33,194 nucleotides of DNA from Planctomycetota bacterium (GTDB taxonomy: Bacteria > Planctomycetota > UBA1135 > GCA-002686595), in the NCBI GenBank assembly GCA_029212845.1, contig JARGPD010000013.1:13802-46995 (forward strand), read 5' to 3'. The position numbers and the translations under genes are program-made. Under the pieces are notes generated by a model. It was not told the DNA's origin and made no database searches. It saw only the letters and a program-made list of their open reading frames with translations. This document shows positions 15,484-23,254 of the stretch, piece by piece (the first letter of the stretch is position 1; the number at the start of each line of letters is the position of its first letter).

Positions 15484-16680
15484 ATGACGATCCTCTACCT
15501 CGACCACGCCGCCACCACCCGCGTCTCGGACCCCGTACGCGCCGCCATGGCTGCGGCCCTGGACGCGGACTTCGGCAACCCCTCGTCCCGGCACCCCCTC
15601 GGTGCCGCGGCGGGCGAGGCCCTAGAGGCGGCGCGGCGTACGGTCGCGCGGGCCGTCGGCGCCGACGCGGCCGGGGTCGTGTTCACCTCGGGCGGCACCG
15701 AGGCCAACAACCTGGCGCTGTTCGGCCTCACGCCGAAGGCGGCGAGCGGGCGCGGCGCCGACGTCCTGGTCGGCCCCACCGAGCACCCGTCGGTGCGCGT
15801 GCCCGCCGAGGACCTCGCGGGGATCGGCCTCGACGTGCGCACCCTCGCGCTCGACGCCAGCGGTGGCCTCGACCTCGTGGCAGCCGCGGATGCGATCGAC
15901 ACCTCGACCGCGCTCGTCGCCCAGATGCTGGTCAACAACGAGTTCGGCACCCACTACGACGTCGCGCGCCTCGCCCGTGCCGTGCGCGCGCGCGGTGGCG
16001 AGGCTACGCACCTGCACGTCGACGCGGTGCAGGCGCTCGGCAAGCTGCCGCTCGACATGGGCAGCCTGTTCGACGGCCTGTGTGGCAGCCTAGCCCTGTC
16101 CGGACACAAGGTCCACGGGCCTAAGGGCGTCGGCGCCCTGGTGCTCTCGCGCGCGGCGCTCGCCAAGGGGCGCCTGCCGCGGCCGATGATCCGCGGCGGC
16201 GGGCAGCAGAGCGACCTGCGCCCGGGCACGGAGAACGTGCCCGGCATCCTGGGCTTCGCGCGCGCGGTCGAGCTCGCCGCCGAAGGGGTCGCCGGCGCCC
16301 GGGCCGCCACCCTCGCCGCCCGCATCGCCTTCGAAGAGGCCCTCGCCGCGAGCCCGCTCGCCGCCCTCGGCGCGCGCGTCCTGGTGCCCTGGAGCGACGA
16401 CGGCCGCCAGGCGCCGCACGTGCTCTCGCTGCTGGTGCCCGGCGCGCCGAGCGAGGTCTGGCTGCACCACCTCGAGGAACGCTCGGTCTACGCCAGCGCC
16501 GGCAGCGCCTGCCAGGCCAAGAAGAAGGACCTCTCGCCGGCGCTGCTCGCGCTCGGCCTGCACGCGGACGAGGCGCGGCGCGTCCTGCGCTTCAGCTTCT
16601 CCGCCGAGACCACCCCCGCCGAGTGCCGCGCCGCGATCGACGCCCTTGCCGCCGTGGCCCAGAGCCTGGCCCACCTGTGA
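15484..16680 (+). CDS. Cysteine desulfurase (NifS/IscS type)
   Basis: This PLP enzyme removes sulfur from cysteine and holds it as a persulfide for transfer to acceptors. The 398-residue protein begins MTILYLDHAATTRV, the usual N-terminus of the family; the track's start 12 codons upstream is not needed. It has TSGGTEANNLALFG, HLHVDAVQALGKL, the PLP lysine in SGHKVHGPKG near residue 208, and the persulfide cysteine in YASAGSACQAKKKDLSPAL near 342. The sequence around that cysteine fits class I (IscS/NifS) enzymes. The stop overlaps the thiI start by 1 nt, so the likely sulfur acceptor is ThiI, giving 4-thiouridine in tRNA. Iron-sulfur cluster scaffold genes are not adjacent, so a dedicated NifZ-like role is more likely than general IscS, though that is inference. 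Confidence 0.93.
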   Translation: MTILYLDHAATTRVSDPVRAAMAAALDADFGNPSSRHPLGAAAGEALEAARRTVARAVGADAAGVVFTSGGTEANNLALFGLTPKAASGRGADVLVGPTEHPSVRVPAEDLAGIGLDVRTLALDASGGLDLVAAADAIDTSTALVAQMLVNNEFGTHYDVARLARAVRARGGEATHLHVDAVQALGKLPLDMGSLFDGLCGSLALSGHKVHGPKGVGALVLSRAALAKGRLPRPMIRGGGQQSDLRPGTENVPGILGFARAVELAAEGVAGARAATLAARIAFEEALAASPLAALGARVLVPWSDDGRQAPHVLSLLVPGAPSEVWLHHLEERSVYASAGSACQAKKKDLSPALLALGLHADEARRVLRFSFSAETTPAECRAAIDALAAVAQSLAHL

Positions 16681-17912
16681 TGAACGACCTCCCACGCCCC
16701 GAGCTGATCCTGGTCCGCTACGGCGAGCTCGCCCTCAAGGGCAAGAACCGCAGCGCGTTCGAGCGCAAGCTCGTCGAGAACATGAGCGCGGCCACCGCCG
16801 CCATCGCGCCGGTGCGCTACGAGCGCAGCCGCGGTCGCATCACCGCCGCGCTCAAGCGGCCCGAGGAGCAGGCCGATGCGCCCGCGACCCTGCAGCGCAT
16901 CGCACGGCGCCTGCAGGAGGTGCCCGGCCTCTCGTCCGTCTCCGTCTGCATCGGCGTCCCGAAGGACCCCGCGGTGATCTCCGCGGTCGTCAACGCCGAG
17001 CTCGCCGAGCGGCTCGAGTTCGAGCGCGGACCGGTGACCTTCCGGGTCTCCTCGCGGCGCGCCGACAAGGCCTTCGAGCTGACCTCGGTCGAGCTCGACC
17101 GCTACGTCGCCGAGCGCATCCCGCCCGAGCTGTGGGACAAGCTCGAGGCCAAGCTCAAGGGCGCCGAGCTCGAGATCGGGATCGAGGTACGCCCCGAGCG
17201 CGCCTTCGTCTACCTCGGTCGCCACGCGGGCATCGGCGGCCTGCCCGTCGGCAGCCTCGGGCGCGCGGTCTGCCTGCTGTCGGGCGGCATCGACTCGCCG
17301 GTCGCGGCCTACTACGCGATGAAGCGCGGCTGCCGCACGGACCTCCTGTCGTTCCTCTCGCCCCCGTACATCGGCGCGTCGACGCGCGCCAAGCTGATCG
17401 ACCTCGCGCGCAGCATCGCGCGCTTCCAGCCGCGCACGCGCCTCTACCTCGCGCCCTTCGCCGAGATCCAGGAAGCGATCCGCGACCTGTGTCCGGCGCC
17501 CTACCGCACGATCCTCTACCGCCGCTTCATGCAGCGCATCGGCTCGAAGGTGGCCAAGCGCAACCGCGGTCGCGCGCTCGTGACCGGCGAGTCGATCGGC
17601 CAGGTCGCCAGCCAGACGCTCGAGAACATCGCCTGCATCGAGGCCGCCTCCGCCCTGCCCGTGCTGCGGCCGCTGATCGGCTTCGACAAGACCGAGACCA
17701 CCGACGTGGCGCGCCGCATCGGGACCCTCGAGCTCTCGAACCGACCCGAGCCCGACTGCTGCACGGTCTTCATGCCGGACTCTCCGATGATCTTCGGCAA
17801 GCTCGAGGACTGCCTCGCCGCCGAGGAGGCGCTCGACATCCAGGGCCTCTTGATGCGCTCGCTCAAGGGCATCGAGGTGATCGAGTTCGAGGCGGGACAG
17901 GAGCGTGCCTGA
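16680..17912 (+). CDS. thiI: tRNA 4-thiouridine synthase ThiI (no rhodanese domain)
   Basis: ThiI adenylates U8 of tRNA and inserts sulfur; in some bacteria it also serves thiazole synthesis. The 410-residue protein has the N-terminal ferredoxin-like segment LVRYGELALKGKNRSAFERKL, a THUMP domain (about 70-170), and the PP-loop LLSGGIDSPVA near residue 200. The ATPase part continues with TGESIGQVASQTLENI and ends with PDCCTVFMP. It lacks the C-terminal rhodanese domain of the E. coli protein, like the Bacillus type, which takes sulfur from a dedicated cysteine desulfurase; that partner is encoded immediately upstream with a 1-nt overlap. The stop overlaps the next gene by 8 nt. The start is ATG 16680 and not the upstream M in the track, which lies inside the desulfurase. 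Confidence 0.95.
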   Translation: MNDLPRPELILVRYGELALKGKNRSAFERKLVENMSAATAAIAPVRYERSRGRITAALKRPEEQADAPATLQRIARRLQEVPGLSSVSVCIGVPKDPAVISAVVNAELAERLEFERGPVTFRVSSRRADKAFELTSVELDRYVAERIPPELWDKLEAKLKGAELEIGIEVRPERAFVYLGRHAGIGGLPVGSLGRAVCLLSGGIDSPVAAYYAMKRGCRTDLLSFLSPPYIGASTRAKLIDLARSIARFQPRTRLYLAPFAEIQEAIRDLCPAPYRTILYRRFMQRIGSKVAKRNRGRALVTGESIGQVASQTLENIACIEAASALPVLRPLIGFDKTETTDVARRIGTLELSNRPEPDCCTVFMPDSPMIFGKLEDCLAAEEALDIQGLLMRSLKGIEVIEFEAGQERA

Positions 17913-18960
17913 GCCGCAGCTCCAGCACCGCGCGCTGGTCGTCTCCCCCTTCCCGGTCGAGACGGCACGCGGCAACGCCACCACCGCCCTGCGCACCCAG
18001 CATCGGCTCGAGTCCCGCGGCGCTGTGGTCCGGCTCGTCACCCCCGGCGAGCTGCAGGCGGCCATCGCGGACTTCGCGCCGCACGTGATCCACGGCATCC
18101 ACGCGGGTCACTTCGCCCTGGCCCTCGAGCGGGTAGGTCCGCTCGAGAACGTCGACTGCGCCCTGGTGCTGACCATCGGCGGCAACGACCTGTACGAGCA
18201 CCTCGACCTCGCTACGGGCTCAGGTCCGGGCGCCCACGACGATGCAGCCTGGGACCTGGTCGTGCGCGCCGACGCGATCATCACCAACACCGGGGCCCAG
18301 CACGCGGCCCTGGTCGAGCGCCACCCGCGGCGCGCGGACATCTTCCTGGCCCACAAGTATCCCGAGGTCGGCCACGCCCGGGTCGCTGGCCTCGACAGCC
18401 GCATCGGTGGCCGCCGGCCGGTGGTCGGCTGGTGTGGGGCCCTGCGCCACCAGAAGCGCCCCGAGTGGCTGCTGCCGATCCACCGGGCGCTGCGCACCAC
18501 CTTCCCCGACCTGGTCACCCTGGCCGCCGGTCCGCCGCCCACGGACCCCGCCGGCGCCGAGCTCGAGAACGCCATGGTCGCCGAGCCAGGGGTGCTGCGC
18601 ATCGCGCCCTTCGCTAGCGGGACCGCCGGCGCGATCGGCACCCTGCTCGGCCGCTGCGACCTGGTGCTCAACACCTCGCGCACCGAGGGCGTCGCGAACT
18701 TCCTGCTCGAGGCCCTGCACGAGCGCGTGCCCGTGCTCGCCGCGCGCACGCCGGGCAACCGGGACTGGATCGCGGACCAGGCGTGGCTCTTCGACAGTCG
18801 CGACGAGGCCATCGAGCTCGCCCGGAAGCTGCTGGCCGACGAGACCCTACGGACCGAGCTCGGCTCCCGCGGCCGCGCCTGGCTCGACGAGCACGCCGAC
18901 CCCGAGCTGGAGGCCGACGTGCTCGCCGCAGCCCATCGCCGCGCGCTGCAGCGGCGCTAG
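17905..18960 (+). CDS. GT4-type glycosyltransferase, GLT1D1/SenB-like
   Basis: This 351-residue GT-B glycosyltransferase starts at GTG 17905, 8 nt inside thiI. Its N-terminus (ALVVSPFPVETARGNATTALR) and the LTIGGNDLYEHL motif resemble a subgroup that includes GLT1D1 and the selenosugar synthase SenB, whose members read GN-x-x-TA near the start and TGTDLY at this place. The C-terminal nucleotide-sugar site reads LNTSRTEGVANFLLEALHERVPVLAARTPGN, the usual GT4 S-x-x-EG-x-x-N-x-x-x-EA pattern. There is no membrane segment. The donor and acceptor cannot be told. The overlap with thiI and the cysteine desulfurase raises the question of a sulfur-linked sugar reaction, but simple co-location is equally likely. 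It ends convergently with the PDZ gene, the two stops sharing one CTAG. Confidence 0.8.
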   Translation: MPEPQLQHRALVVSPFPVETARGNATTALRTQHRLESRGAVVRLVTPGELQAAIADFAPHVIHGIHAGHFALALERVGPLENVDCALVLTIGGNDLYEHLDLATGSGPGAHDDAAWDLVVRADAIITNTGAQHAALVERHPRRADIFLAHKYPEVGHARVAGLDSRIGGRRPVVGWCGALRHQKRPEWLLPIHRALRTTFPDLVTLAAGPPPTDPAGAELENAMVAEPGVLRIAPFASGTAGAIGTLLGRCDLVLNTSRTEGVANFLLEALHERVPVLAARTPGNRDWIADQAWLFDSRDEAIELARKLLADETLRTELGSRGRAWLDEHADPELEADVLAAAHRRALQRR

Positions 18961-20075
18961 CGCGGCGTCCAGGTGCCGCTCTCGAGGGTGCCCTGGTCGT
19001 CGACCCAGCGCACCTGCACCGGCGCGTCGGCGGCGCGCTTGGCGAGCACGTCGCTGACCTCGGCCGCGCTGCCGACCCGGGTCCCCCCGAGCTCGATCAC
19101 CAGGTCGCCGGGCTCGAGCCCGACGTGGGCGGCGATCGTGCCCGGGACCACCCTCGCGACGAGCAGGCCGTCGGTGGCGTCCTGAGCGCGGTCACCGGGC
19201 GAGCTGGCCACCATCACCCCGAGCACGTCGGTGCGCGTCACCGCCCCGCCGACCTCGACCGGCACGGGGCTCAAGGTCCCCGGCTTGCGCGGCCCGGTCG
19301 GCGACGGGATCAGGCGCGAGTCCGGCGGCAAGAGGCGCAGACCGCCGCCGAAGGGCGAGTCCCCTTGCTGGGCATCGAAGCCCTCGAGCGCGCCGCCGGC
19401 CTCGAACAGCTCGGGGGACTCGGCCCGCAGGGCCTCGAGGCTCTCGGCCTGGAACTCCTGGACCTCGGTGCCGTCGGGCCCGCTCACCTCCACACGGATG
19501 GTCACGCCGTCGGGCCCGATCGAGAGCTGCTGACTGCGGCCGGCAGCGCCGTCCGGCAAGCTCGGGAAGAGCTGGATGTCGAAGTCCTCGGGCAGGAGCC
19601 CGAAGGGGTCGCTGCCGAAGGCGTCCCAGAGGCCCTCGCCGAAGGGGCTCGGGATGCTGAGCCCGGGCGCCTGGATGAAGGGGTTGTAGGAGCCCTCGGG
19701 GATGCCGTGGGGCGGGGACCAGAAGGGACTGCTCGGAACCTCCTCGGGCAGCTGGAGCTGGGCGCCGTCGGCCTGGCGCAGGACCAGGTAGGCGGTCCAA
19801 GCCAGCTCGCCCTGGCTGCGGTCGGCGGCCCAAGCCTCGATCGTGTGCCGGAACTCGGGGTCCTTGGTGACCAGGTTGGCGGCGTCGTCGAGGGCGCTGG
19901 CGCGGACTCCGAAGTCGGGGTCGGTCAGCTGGTCGCGCCATGCCTGGTCGCTGGGCGCAGCCCCCGGAGGCAGGGGGGCACCGGGCGCCAGTGGCGCGAC
20001 GGGCACGAGGCCGGGGTCCTGGATCGTGAACGTAGCGGCGGCCAGGGCGGCCGCGAGGGAGAGCAGTCTCTGCAT
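18957..20075 (-). CDS. Secreted PDZ-domain protein
   Basis: The 372-residue protein opens with MQRLLSLAAALAAATF, a probable Sec signal peptide. A helical segment (about 45-105) contains DPDFGVRASALDDAANLV, reminiscent of HEAT-like repeats. The centre is Pro/Gly/Phe-rich and of low complexity. The C-terminal 95 residues form a PDZ domain: GLLVARVVPGTIAAHVGLEPGDLVIELGGTRVGSAAEVSDVLAKR, followed by a last strand VQVRWVDDQG. There is no Ser-protease triad, so it is not a DegP-type protease but may be an adaptor or regulator of envelope proteolysis. The start is ATG 20075, preceded at 10 nt by CCGAACC instead of a Shine-Dalgarno. The gene converges on the glycosyltransferase gene, overlapping it by 4 nt. 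Confidence 0.8.
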   Translation of the reverse strand: MQRLLSLAAALAAATFTIQDPGLVPVAPLAPGAPLPPGAAPSDQAWRDQLTDPDFGVRASALDDAANLVTKDPEFRHTIEAWAADRSQGELAWTAYLVLRQADGAQLQLPEEVPSSPFWSPPHGIPEGSYNPFIQAPGLSIPSPFGEGLWDAFGSDPFGLLPEDFDIQLFPSLPDGAAGRSQQLSIGPDGVTIRVEVSGPDGTEVQEFQAESLEALRAESPELFEAGGALEGFDAQQGDSPFGGGLRLLPPDSRLIPSPTGPRKPGTLSPVPVEVGGAVTRTDVLGVMVASSPGDRAQDATDGLLVARVVPGTIAAHVGLEPGDLVIELGGTRVGSAAEVSDVLAKRAADAPVQVRWVDDQGTLESGTWTPR

Positions 20076-20085
20076 GGCGATGGTG

Positions 20086-20092
20086 GGTTCGG
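20086..20092 (-). promoter_or_regulatory. CCGAACC motif 10 nt before the PDZ gene start
   Basis: On the minus strand GCCCCCGAACCCA is followed by ten bases after CCGAACC and then the ATG. The same motif at the same spacing precedes ATG 20825 in the next gene and, at 8 nt, the TPR gene at 31706. A leader element for translation or regulation is possible. Confidence 0.35.
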
Positions 20093-20189
20093 GGGCGCCG
20101 CCCCATGCGGCGTCCAGTGGAACTACGTCAACGCCGCCGGGCCTGTTGGCAGATCCGTGCCGCCGGGGAGGAGCAGCCTGGCGCCCGGC

Positions 20190-20852
20190 CTAGGGCTCGA
20201 GCACCGGCAGCCCTAGCAGCAGGGTGCGGCCCCTGCCGCCGGGGTGCGAGCGCACGCGGATGCGGCCCCCGAGGCTGGCGGCGAGGGCAAAGGCCCGGGC
20301 GTCGGGCTCGACCGCGCCCAGGGGCTGGCTGTCCGTCGTGGTCGTCGTGACCAGCAGGCCGACGCGCTCCCCCAGCTCGACGGCGCGGATGCGGGCGACC
20401 CCGTCCCAGCGCTCCCCGTTCGGACCCGGCCGCACCTGGGAGACGAGCAGCCCCAGCACCAGCAGCTGCAGGGCCACGCCGTCGCCGCGCACGAGGGCCA
20501 TGCCCGAAGACTCGACCGGGGCGACCTCGAAGCCGCCGGCCTTGGCCACCGACGAGAAGAGCTGCTCGGCGCCCATCACCAAGTGGCGCAGGTCCTGGGC
20601 GCGAACGGGCTCGCTCCCGGAGCGGGCATGGGCCCCGAGGGCGCGCACCAGCTCGGTGGCCTCACGCGCGCTGGTCGTGACCGACTCGAGCTGCTCCCGG
20701 CGCTCGGGATCCTTGTCGAGTAGGGCCAACAGGTCGGACGTGCCGAGGATCACGGTCAGCTGGTTGCCGAGCCGGTGCACCGCGTGGGGCACGAGCTCGA
20801 CCAAGAGGTCATCGCGCCAGGACATGGCGTCGTTGGGTTCGGGGGCTTCCAT
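20190..20852 (-). CDS. Histidine-kinase-like protein with DHp domain and degenerate ATPase domain
   Basis: The 220-residue soluble protein has a dimerization/phosphoacceptor-like helix with VPHAVHRLGNQLTVILG, where His26 followed by R-L-G-N resembles the H-box of HisKA-type kinases (H-x-x-x-N). The second half is where the ATP-binding domain should be: VRGDGVALQLLVLGLLVSQ occupies the N-box position, but the conserved asparagines are missing, and no DxGxG or G2 box can be found. It should therefore not bind ATP normally and resembles phosphotransfer proteins such as ChpT or Spo0B. The start may be ATG 20852 or the internal ATG 20825 (MSWRDD), which is preceded at 10 nt by the CCGAACC motif. 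It could pass phosphate to the receiver-domain regulator at 23255-25108, the only receiver in the window. Confidence 0.65.
   Translation of the reverse strand: MEAPEPNDAMSWRDDLLVELVPHAVHRLGNQLTVILGTSDLLALLDKDPERREQLESVTTSAREATELVRALGAHARSGSEPVRAQDLRHLVMGAEQLFSSVAKAGGFEVAPVESSGMALVRGDGVALQLLVLGLLVSQVRPGPNGERWDGVARIRAVELGERVGLLVTTTTTDSQPLGAVEPDARAFALAASLGGRIRVRSHPGGRGRTLLLGLPVLEP
20836..20842 (-). promoter_or_regulatory. CCGAACC motif 10 nt before the internal ATG 20825
   Basis: GCCCCCGAACCCA followed by CGCCATG repeats the arrangement seen at 20086-20092 almost base for base (about 21 of 24 positions). If this marks real starts, the protein begins at MSWRDD and is 211 residues long. Confidence 0.3.
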
Positions 20853-20862
20853 GGACCCACAG

Positions 20863-20890
20863 ATACTAGTCGCACACGAAGATCCCCCAA
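20863..20890 (-). promoter_or_regulatory. Candidate promoter of the kinase-like gene
   Basis: On the minus strand TTGGGG (20885-20890), 16 bp, then TAGTAT (20863-20868), ending 10 nt before ATG 20852. It is the better of the two promoters in this divergent region. If ATG 20825 is used, the leader would be about 30 nt. Confidence 0.4.
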
Positions 20891-20938
20891 CCCATCATTG
20901 GCCCGCAGAATTGCCCTCCTTGCCCCGACTCCTCGACC

Positions 20939-20944
20939 TACCCT
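20939..20944 (+). promoter_or_regulatory. -10-like box TACCCT before the GT-C gene
   Basis: TACCCT ends 7 nt before ATG 20952, again in a leaderless position. No -35 at a proper distance is seen. Confidence 0.3.
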
Positions 20945-20951
20945 GGGCCCC

Positions 20952-22937
20952 ATGAACCGGACCACGGTCCTGATCCTGGCACTGGTGCTCTTCCTGGCCC
21001 ACATCCTGGCCCTGCACCACGACCAGGTGGGCGCCTTCGCGCTGCCCAGCGACATCGCGCATGTGAACTTCCAGATCGGCCGCAACCTGGTCCATGGGCA
21101 GGGCACGGTGTGGAGTCCTGGCGGCTCGCCGGCGGCGATCCTGGAGGAGGGCGGCACCTCGCTCCTGTGGGGCCTCGTCGCCGCGGGTGCGGAGCTGTTC
21201 GCCTGGTCCCCCGTGCGCACCACCGCGCTGCTCGGCATCGTCGCCGCGCTGCTGGCGATGGCCTTCACCGCGCGCCTCTCCCGGGAGCGGCTGGTCGGCA
21301 TGACCGCCATGGTGCTGCTGGTGGTCAGCGGCTCCTTCGCCTCGACCGCTGCCGACGGCTCGGAGACGGCGCTCTTCACGATGCTGGTCGCCCTGGCCTT
21401 CCTGGCCCTCGAGCGCCGGCGCGCGACCTGGCTAGGGATCTCGCTCGGACTGCTGGTCCTGACCGGCAGCCTCGGCTTCGTGCTGGTGCTCGGCTTCCTC
21501 GGGGCGGCCCTCATGGGTCGCGGCAAGGAGGACGAGCCCCTGCCGCTGCTGCCCGCCTTCGCGCCGCCCCTGGCCGCCTTCGCCGCCCTAGTGGTCGGTC
21601 GCCTGGCCCATGGCGCGCCGGGCCTGACGCCCAACCTCGCCCTCTTGCTGGAGTTCGACCTGGACGCCGTGCGCCTGGGCCTGTGGTCGGTCGAGGGCAT
21701 GGTGCGCGGCACCGTCGCGCCGGTCCTGGTGCTGCTCCCGATCATCCAGGTCCTGCGCTGGCGCCTCTCCGGCACCGGCACGCGCGCCCTCGGACTGGGC
21801 CTGCTCTGGGTGCTGGTCGTCGTCCTGACCGGTGGCGACGCCCGGCCGATGCACGCCGCCTTCGTGCCCGCCCTCCCGCTCCTGTTCACCGCGGTCCAAG
21901 AGGCCATCGTCGGCGGCCTCGACCGGCGCCCGCGCAACGAGTGGCTGGCCTGGGCCAGCCTGGCCGTCGCCTGCCTCGGCTCGGTGATGGCCAGCAAGAT
22001 CCCCGGCGACCTGGGCCCCGTGCGCAGCGGCCCGGTGCTGATGGCCATGGCCCGGAACCGCCCCGCGGTGGCCGAGGCCTGGGGCTCGGAGTGGAACGGC
22101 CGCTTCGCCCTGACCGAGGACCTGCGCTCCTCCGAGCGCTTGCGCGCGGTCGGCATCTTCCTGCGCGACCAGGTCCCCGCCGAGGCCAGCATCGTCACGC
22201 CCTGGCCTGGGGCCATCGGCTACCTCTCCCGCAAGCGCGTGGTCGACCTGCTCGGACGCGCCGGCCGGCTGGGCGGCGAGCCCACCCGTAGCTGGCGCGG
22301 CCGGGTCCGCACCGACGTCGTAGCGGTGCTCGAGGCGCGCCCGGACTACGTGGTGCCGATGCTCGCCGGGCGCATGCGGCCGCCCAGCCACGCCGAGCTG
22401 ATCGAGGCCTGGCTCGTGGCCTACGACGAGGTCGGCGACACGCCCGAGCGGCGCGCCGCCATGGCTGCTGCCCTCGAACCCTACGAGCTCGTCGCCGTGC
22501 CCGTGCCCGAACGCGAGGAAGAGCTGACCAGGCCCTCGGCCGCGCCCGGCTTCCTGCTGCGCCTGCGCAGCCTGGACCTGGGTCCGCGCCTGTCCCTGGT
22601 GCCCGATGGCACCGAGGTCGGCGTGCTCGTCGAGCATGGCGGCCACCACCAGATCGCCGAGCTCGAGCTGACCGCCGAGACCCCCGCCGGCGCCCTGCTC
22701 TACCTGCGCCCCAACGGCAGCTTCAGCAGCACGCCAGCCCGCGCGCGCACGGAGACCCTCTTGTTCCCCACCGGCACCCGCCGGGTCGAGCTGACCCACA
22801 TGCGGCTCCCCGCGAGCCTGCTCGAGGACGGCCACCCCCTGCCCGGCCTGCTCCTCACCGCGCGCCTCTTGACCCCCTTCAGCGACTCCGCCGACCCCCT
22901 GGCCGCAGCCTGCGAGCCGGTCACCCTCGCGTACTAG
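20952..22937 (+). CDS. GT-C-type membrane glycosyltransferase, arabinofuranosyltransferase (AftB)-like
   Basis: The 661-residue protein is a multi-pass membrane protein with about nine to ten hydrophobic segments in the first 400 residues (the first is TVLILALVLFLAHILAL) and a soluble C-terminal domain of about 250 residues. The first extracytoplasmic loop reads SDIAHVNFQIGRNLVHGQGTVWSPGG followed by a GTSLLWGL helix start, the layout of GT-C enzymes that use lipid-linked sugars, where an acidic residue in this loop is catalytic. Related proteins include mycobacterial AftB-type transferases and Bacteroidetes/Planctomycetes GT39-like proteins. It probably adds sugars to envelope glycans at the outer face of the membrane. 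The start at 20952 is preferred over the track's M at 20775, which lies in the opposite-strand gene. Its stop shares a CTAG with the convergent small gene. Confidence 0.75.
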   Translation: MNRTTVLILALVLFLAHILALHHDQVGAFALPSDIAHVNFQIGRNLVHGQGTVWSPGGSPAAILEEGGTSLLWGLVAAGAELFAWSPVRTTALLGIVAALLAMAFTARLSRERLVGMTAMVLLVVSGSFASTAADGSETALFTMLVALAFLALERRRATWLGISLGLLVLTGSLGFVLVLGFLGAALMGRGKEDEPLPLLPAFAPPLAAFAALVVGRLAHGAPGLTPNLALLLEFDLDAVRLGLWSVEGMVRGTVAPVLVLLPIIQVLRWRLSGTGTRALGLGLLWVLVVVLTGGDARPMHAAFVPALPLLFTAVQEAIVGGLDRRPRNEWLAWASLAVACLGSVMASKIPGDLGPVRSGPVLMAMARNRPAVAEAWGSEWNGRFALTEDLRSSERLRAVGIFLRDQVPAEASIVTPWPGAIGYLSRKRVVDLLGRAGRLGGEPTRSWRGRVRTDVVAVLEARPDYVVPMLAGRMRPPSHAELIEAWLVAYDEVGDTPERRAAMAAALEPYELVAVPVPEREEELTRPSAAPGFLLRLRSLDLGPRLSLVPDGTEVGVLVEHGGHHQIAELELTAETPAGALLYLRPNGSFSSTPARARTETLLFPTGTRRVELTHMRLPASLLEDGHPLPGLLLTARLLTPFSDSADPLAAACEPVTLAY

Positions 22938-23152
22938 CCCGCGCGGGACTCGCTCTCTTCGGCGAGCTCTTCGGTGCGCAGGGCGACGGCGAGGCTCTCG
23001 ACGTCGTCGTAGGCCCGGGAGCGGACGATCCACGACAGGAGGCGGTTCACCTTCGCCGCGCCGTGCACCTGGATCGTGATCTCGTAGCTGCCGCCTTCGG
23101 TCTCCGCGGGCGGAGGCGTGGGGATGAATTCCTGGGGGTCGTAGGGGCTCAT
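22934..23152 (-). CDS. Small protein of unknown function (72 aa)
   Basis: I do not recognise this protein. It has an N-terminal Pro-rich segment (PQEFIPTPPPAE), then a regular-looking domain with a beta strand (SYEITIQVHG) and two helices (AAKVNRLLSWIVRSRAYDD, VESLAVALRTEELAEESE), so it is probably folded and cytoplasmic. No signal peptide, membrane segment, Cys pair or known DNA-binding motif is seen. A CATAGT box (+ strand 23162-23167) ends 9 nt before the ATG. It lies between the GT-C gene, which it overlaps tail to tail by 4 nt, and the degenerate regulator, with which it is co-directional. That position and a coding-like codon pattern support a real gene, but it could be spurious. Confidence 0.55.
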   Translation of the reverse strand: MSPYDPQEFIPTPPPAETEGGSYEITIQVHGAAKVNRLLSWIVRSRAYDDVESLAVALRTEELAEESESRAG

Positions 23153-23161
23153 GACTGCCCC

Positions 23162-23167
23162 ACTATG
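23162..23167 (-). promoter_or_regulatory. -10-like box CATAGT before the 72-aa gene
   Basis: CATAGT on the minus strand (actatg on +) ends 9 nt before ATG 23152. No clear -35. Confidence 0.25.
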
Positions 23168-23189
23168 GAGGTCGCCCGGGGCTCGATCA

Positions 23190-23233
23190 CGCCCAAAGGT
23201 GGTCCGACCCCTTCCGAGTCCCGAATTTGGGCG
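23190..23233 (-). terminator. Inverted repeat after the degenerate NtrC-like gene
   Basis: CGCCCAAA (23190-23197) and TTTGGGCG (23226-23233) are perfect 8-bp arms around a 28-nt loop that has its own small hairpin (AAGGtGGT/ACCCCTT). It sits 22 nt past the regulator stop at 23255 and before the small gene, so it could end the regulator transcript or be an operator. Confidence 0.35.
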
Positions 23234-23254
23234 CTCCGGCGGGTGGAATGCCGC

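Noticed and set aside
17905-18960. Naming the glycosyltransferase senB
   Set aside because: senA and senC are not present and the similarity is to a subgroup motif only, so the name would overstate the evidence.
18783-20216. 477-aa plus-strand ORF across the PDZ gene
   Set aside because: It overlaps the end of the glycosyltransferase and the whole PDZ gene in another frame and has no recognisable domain.
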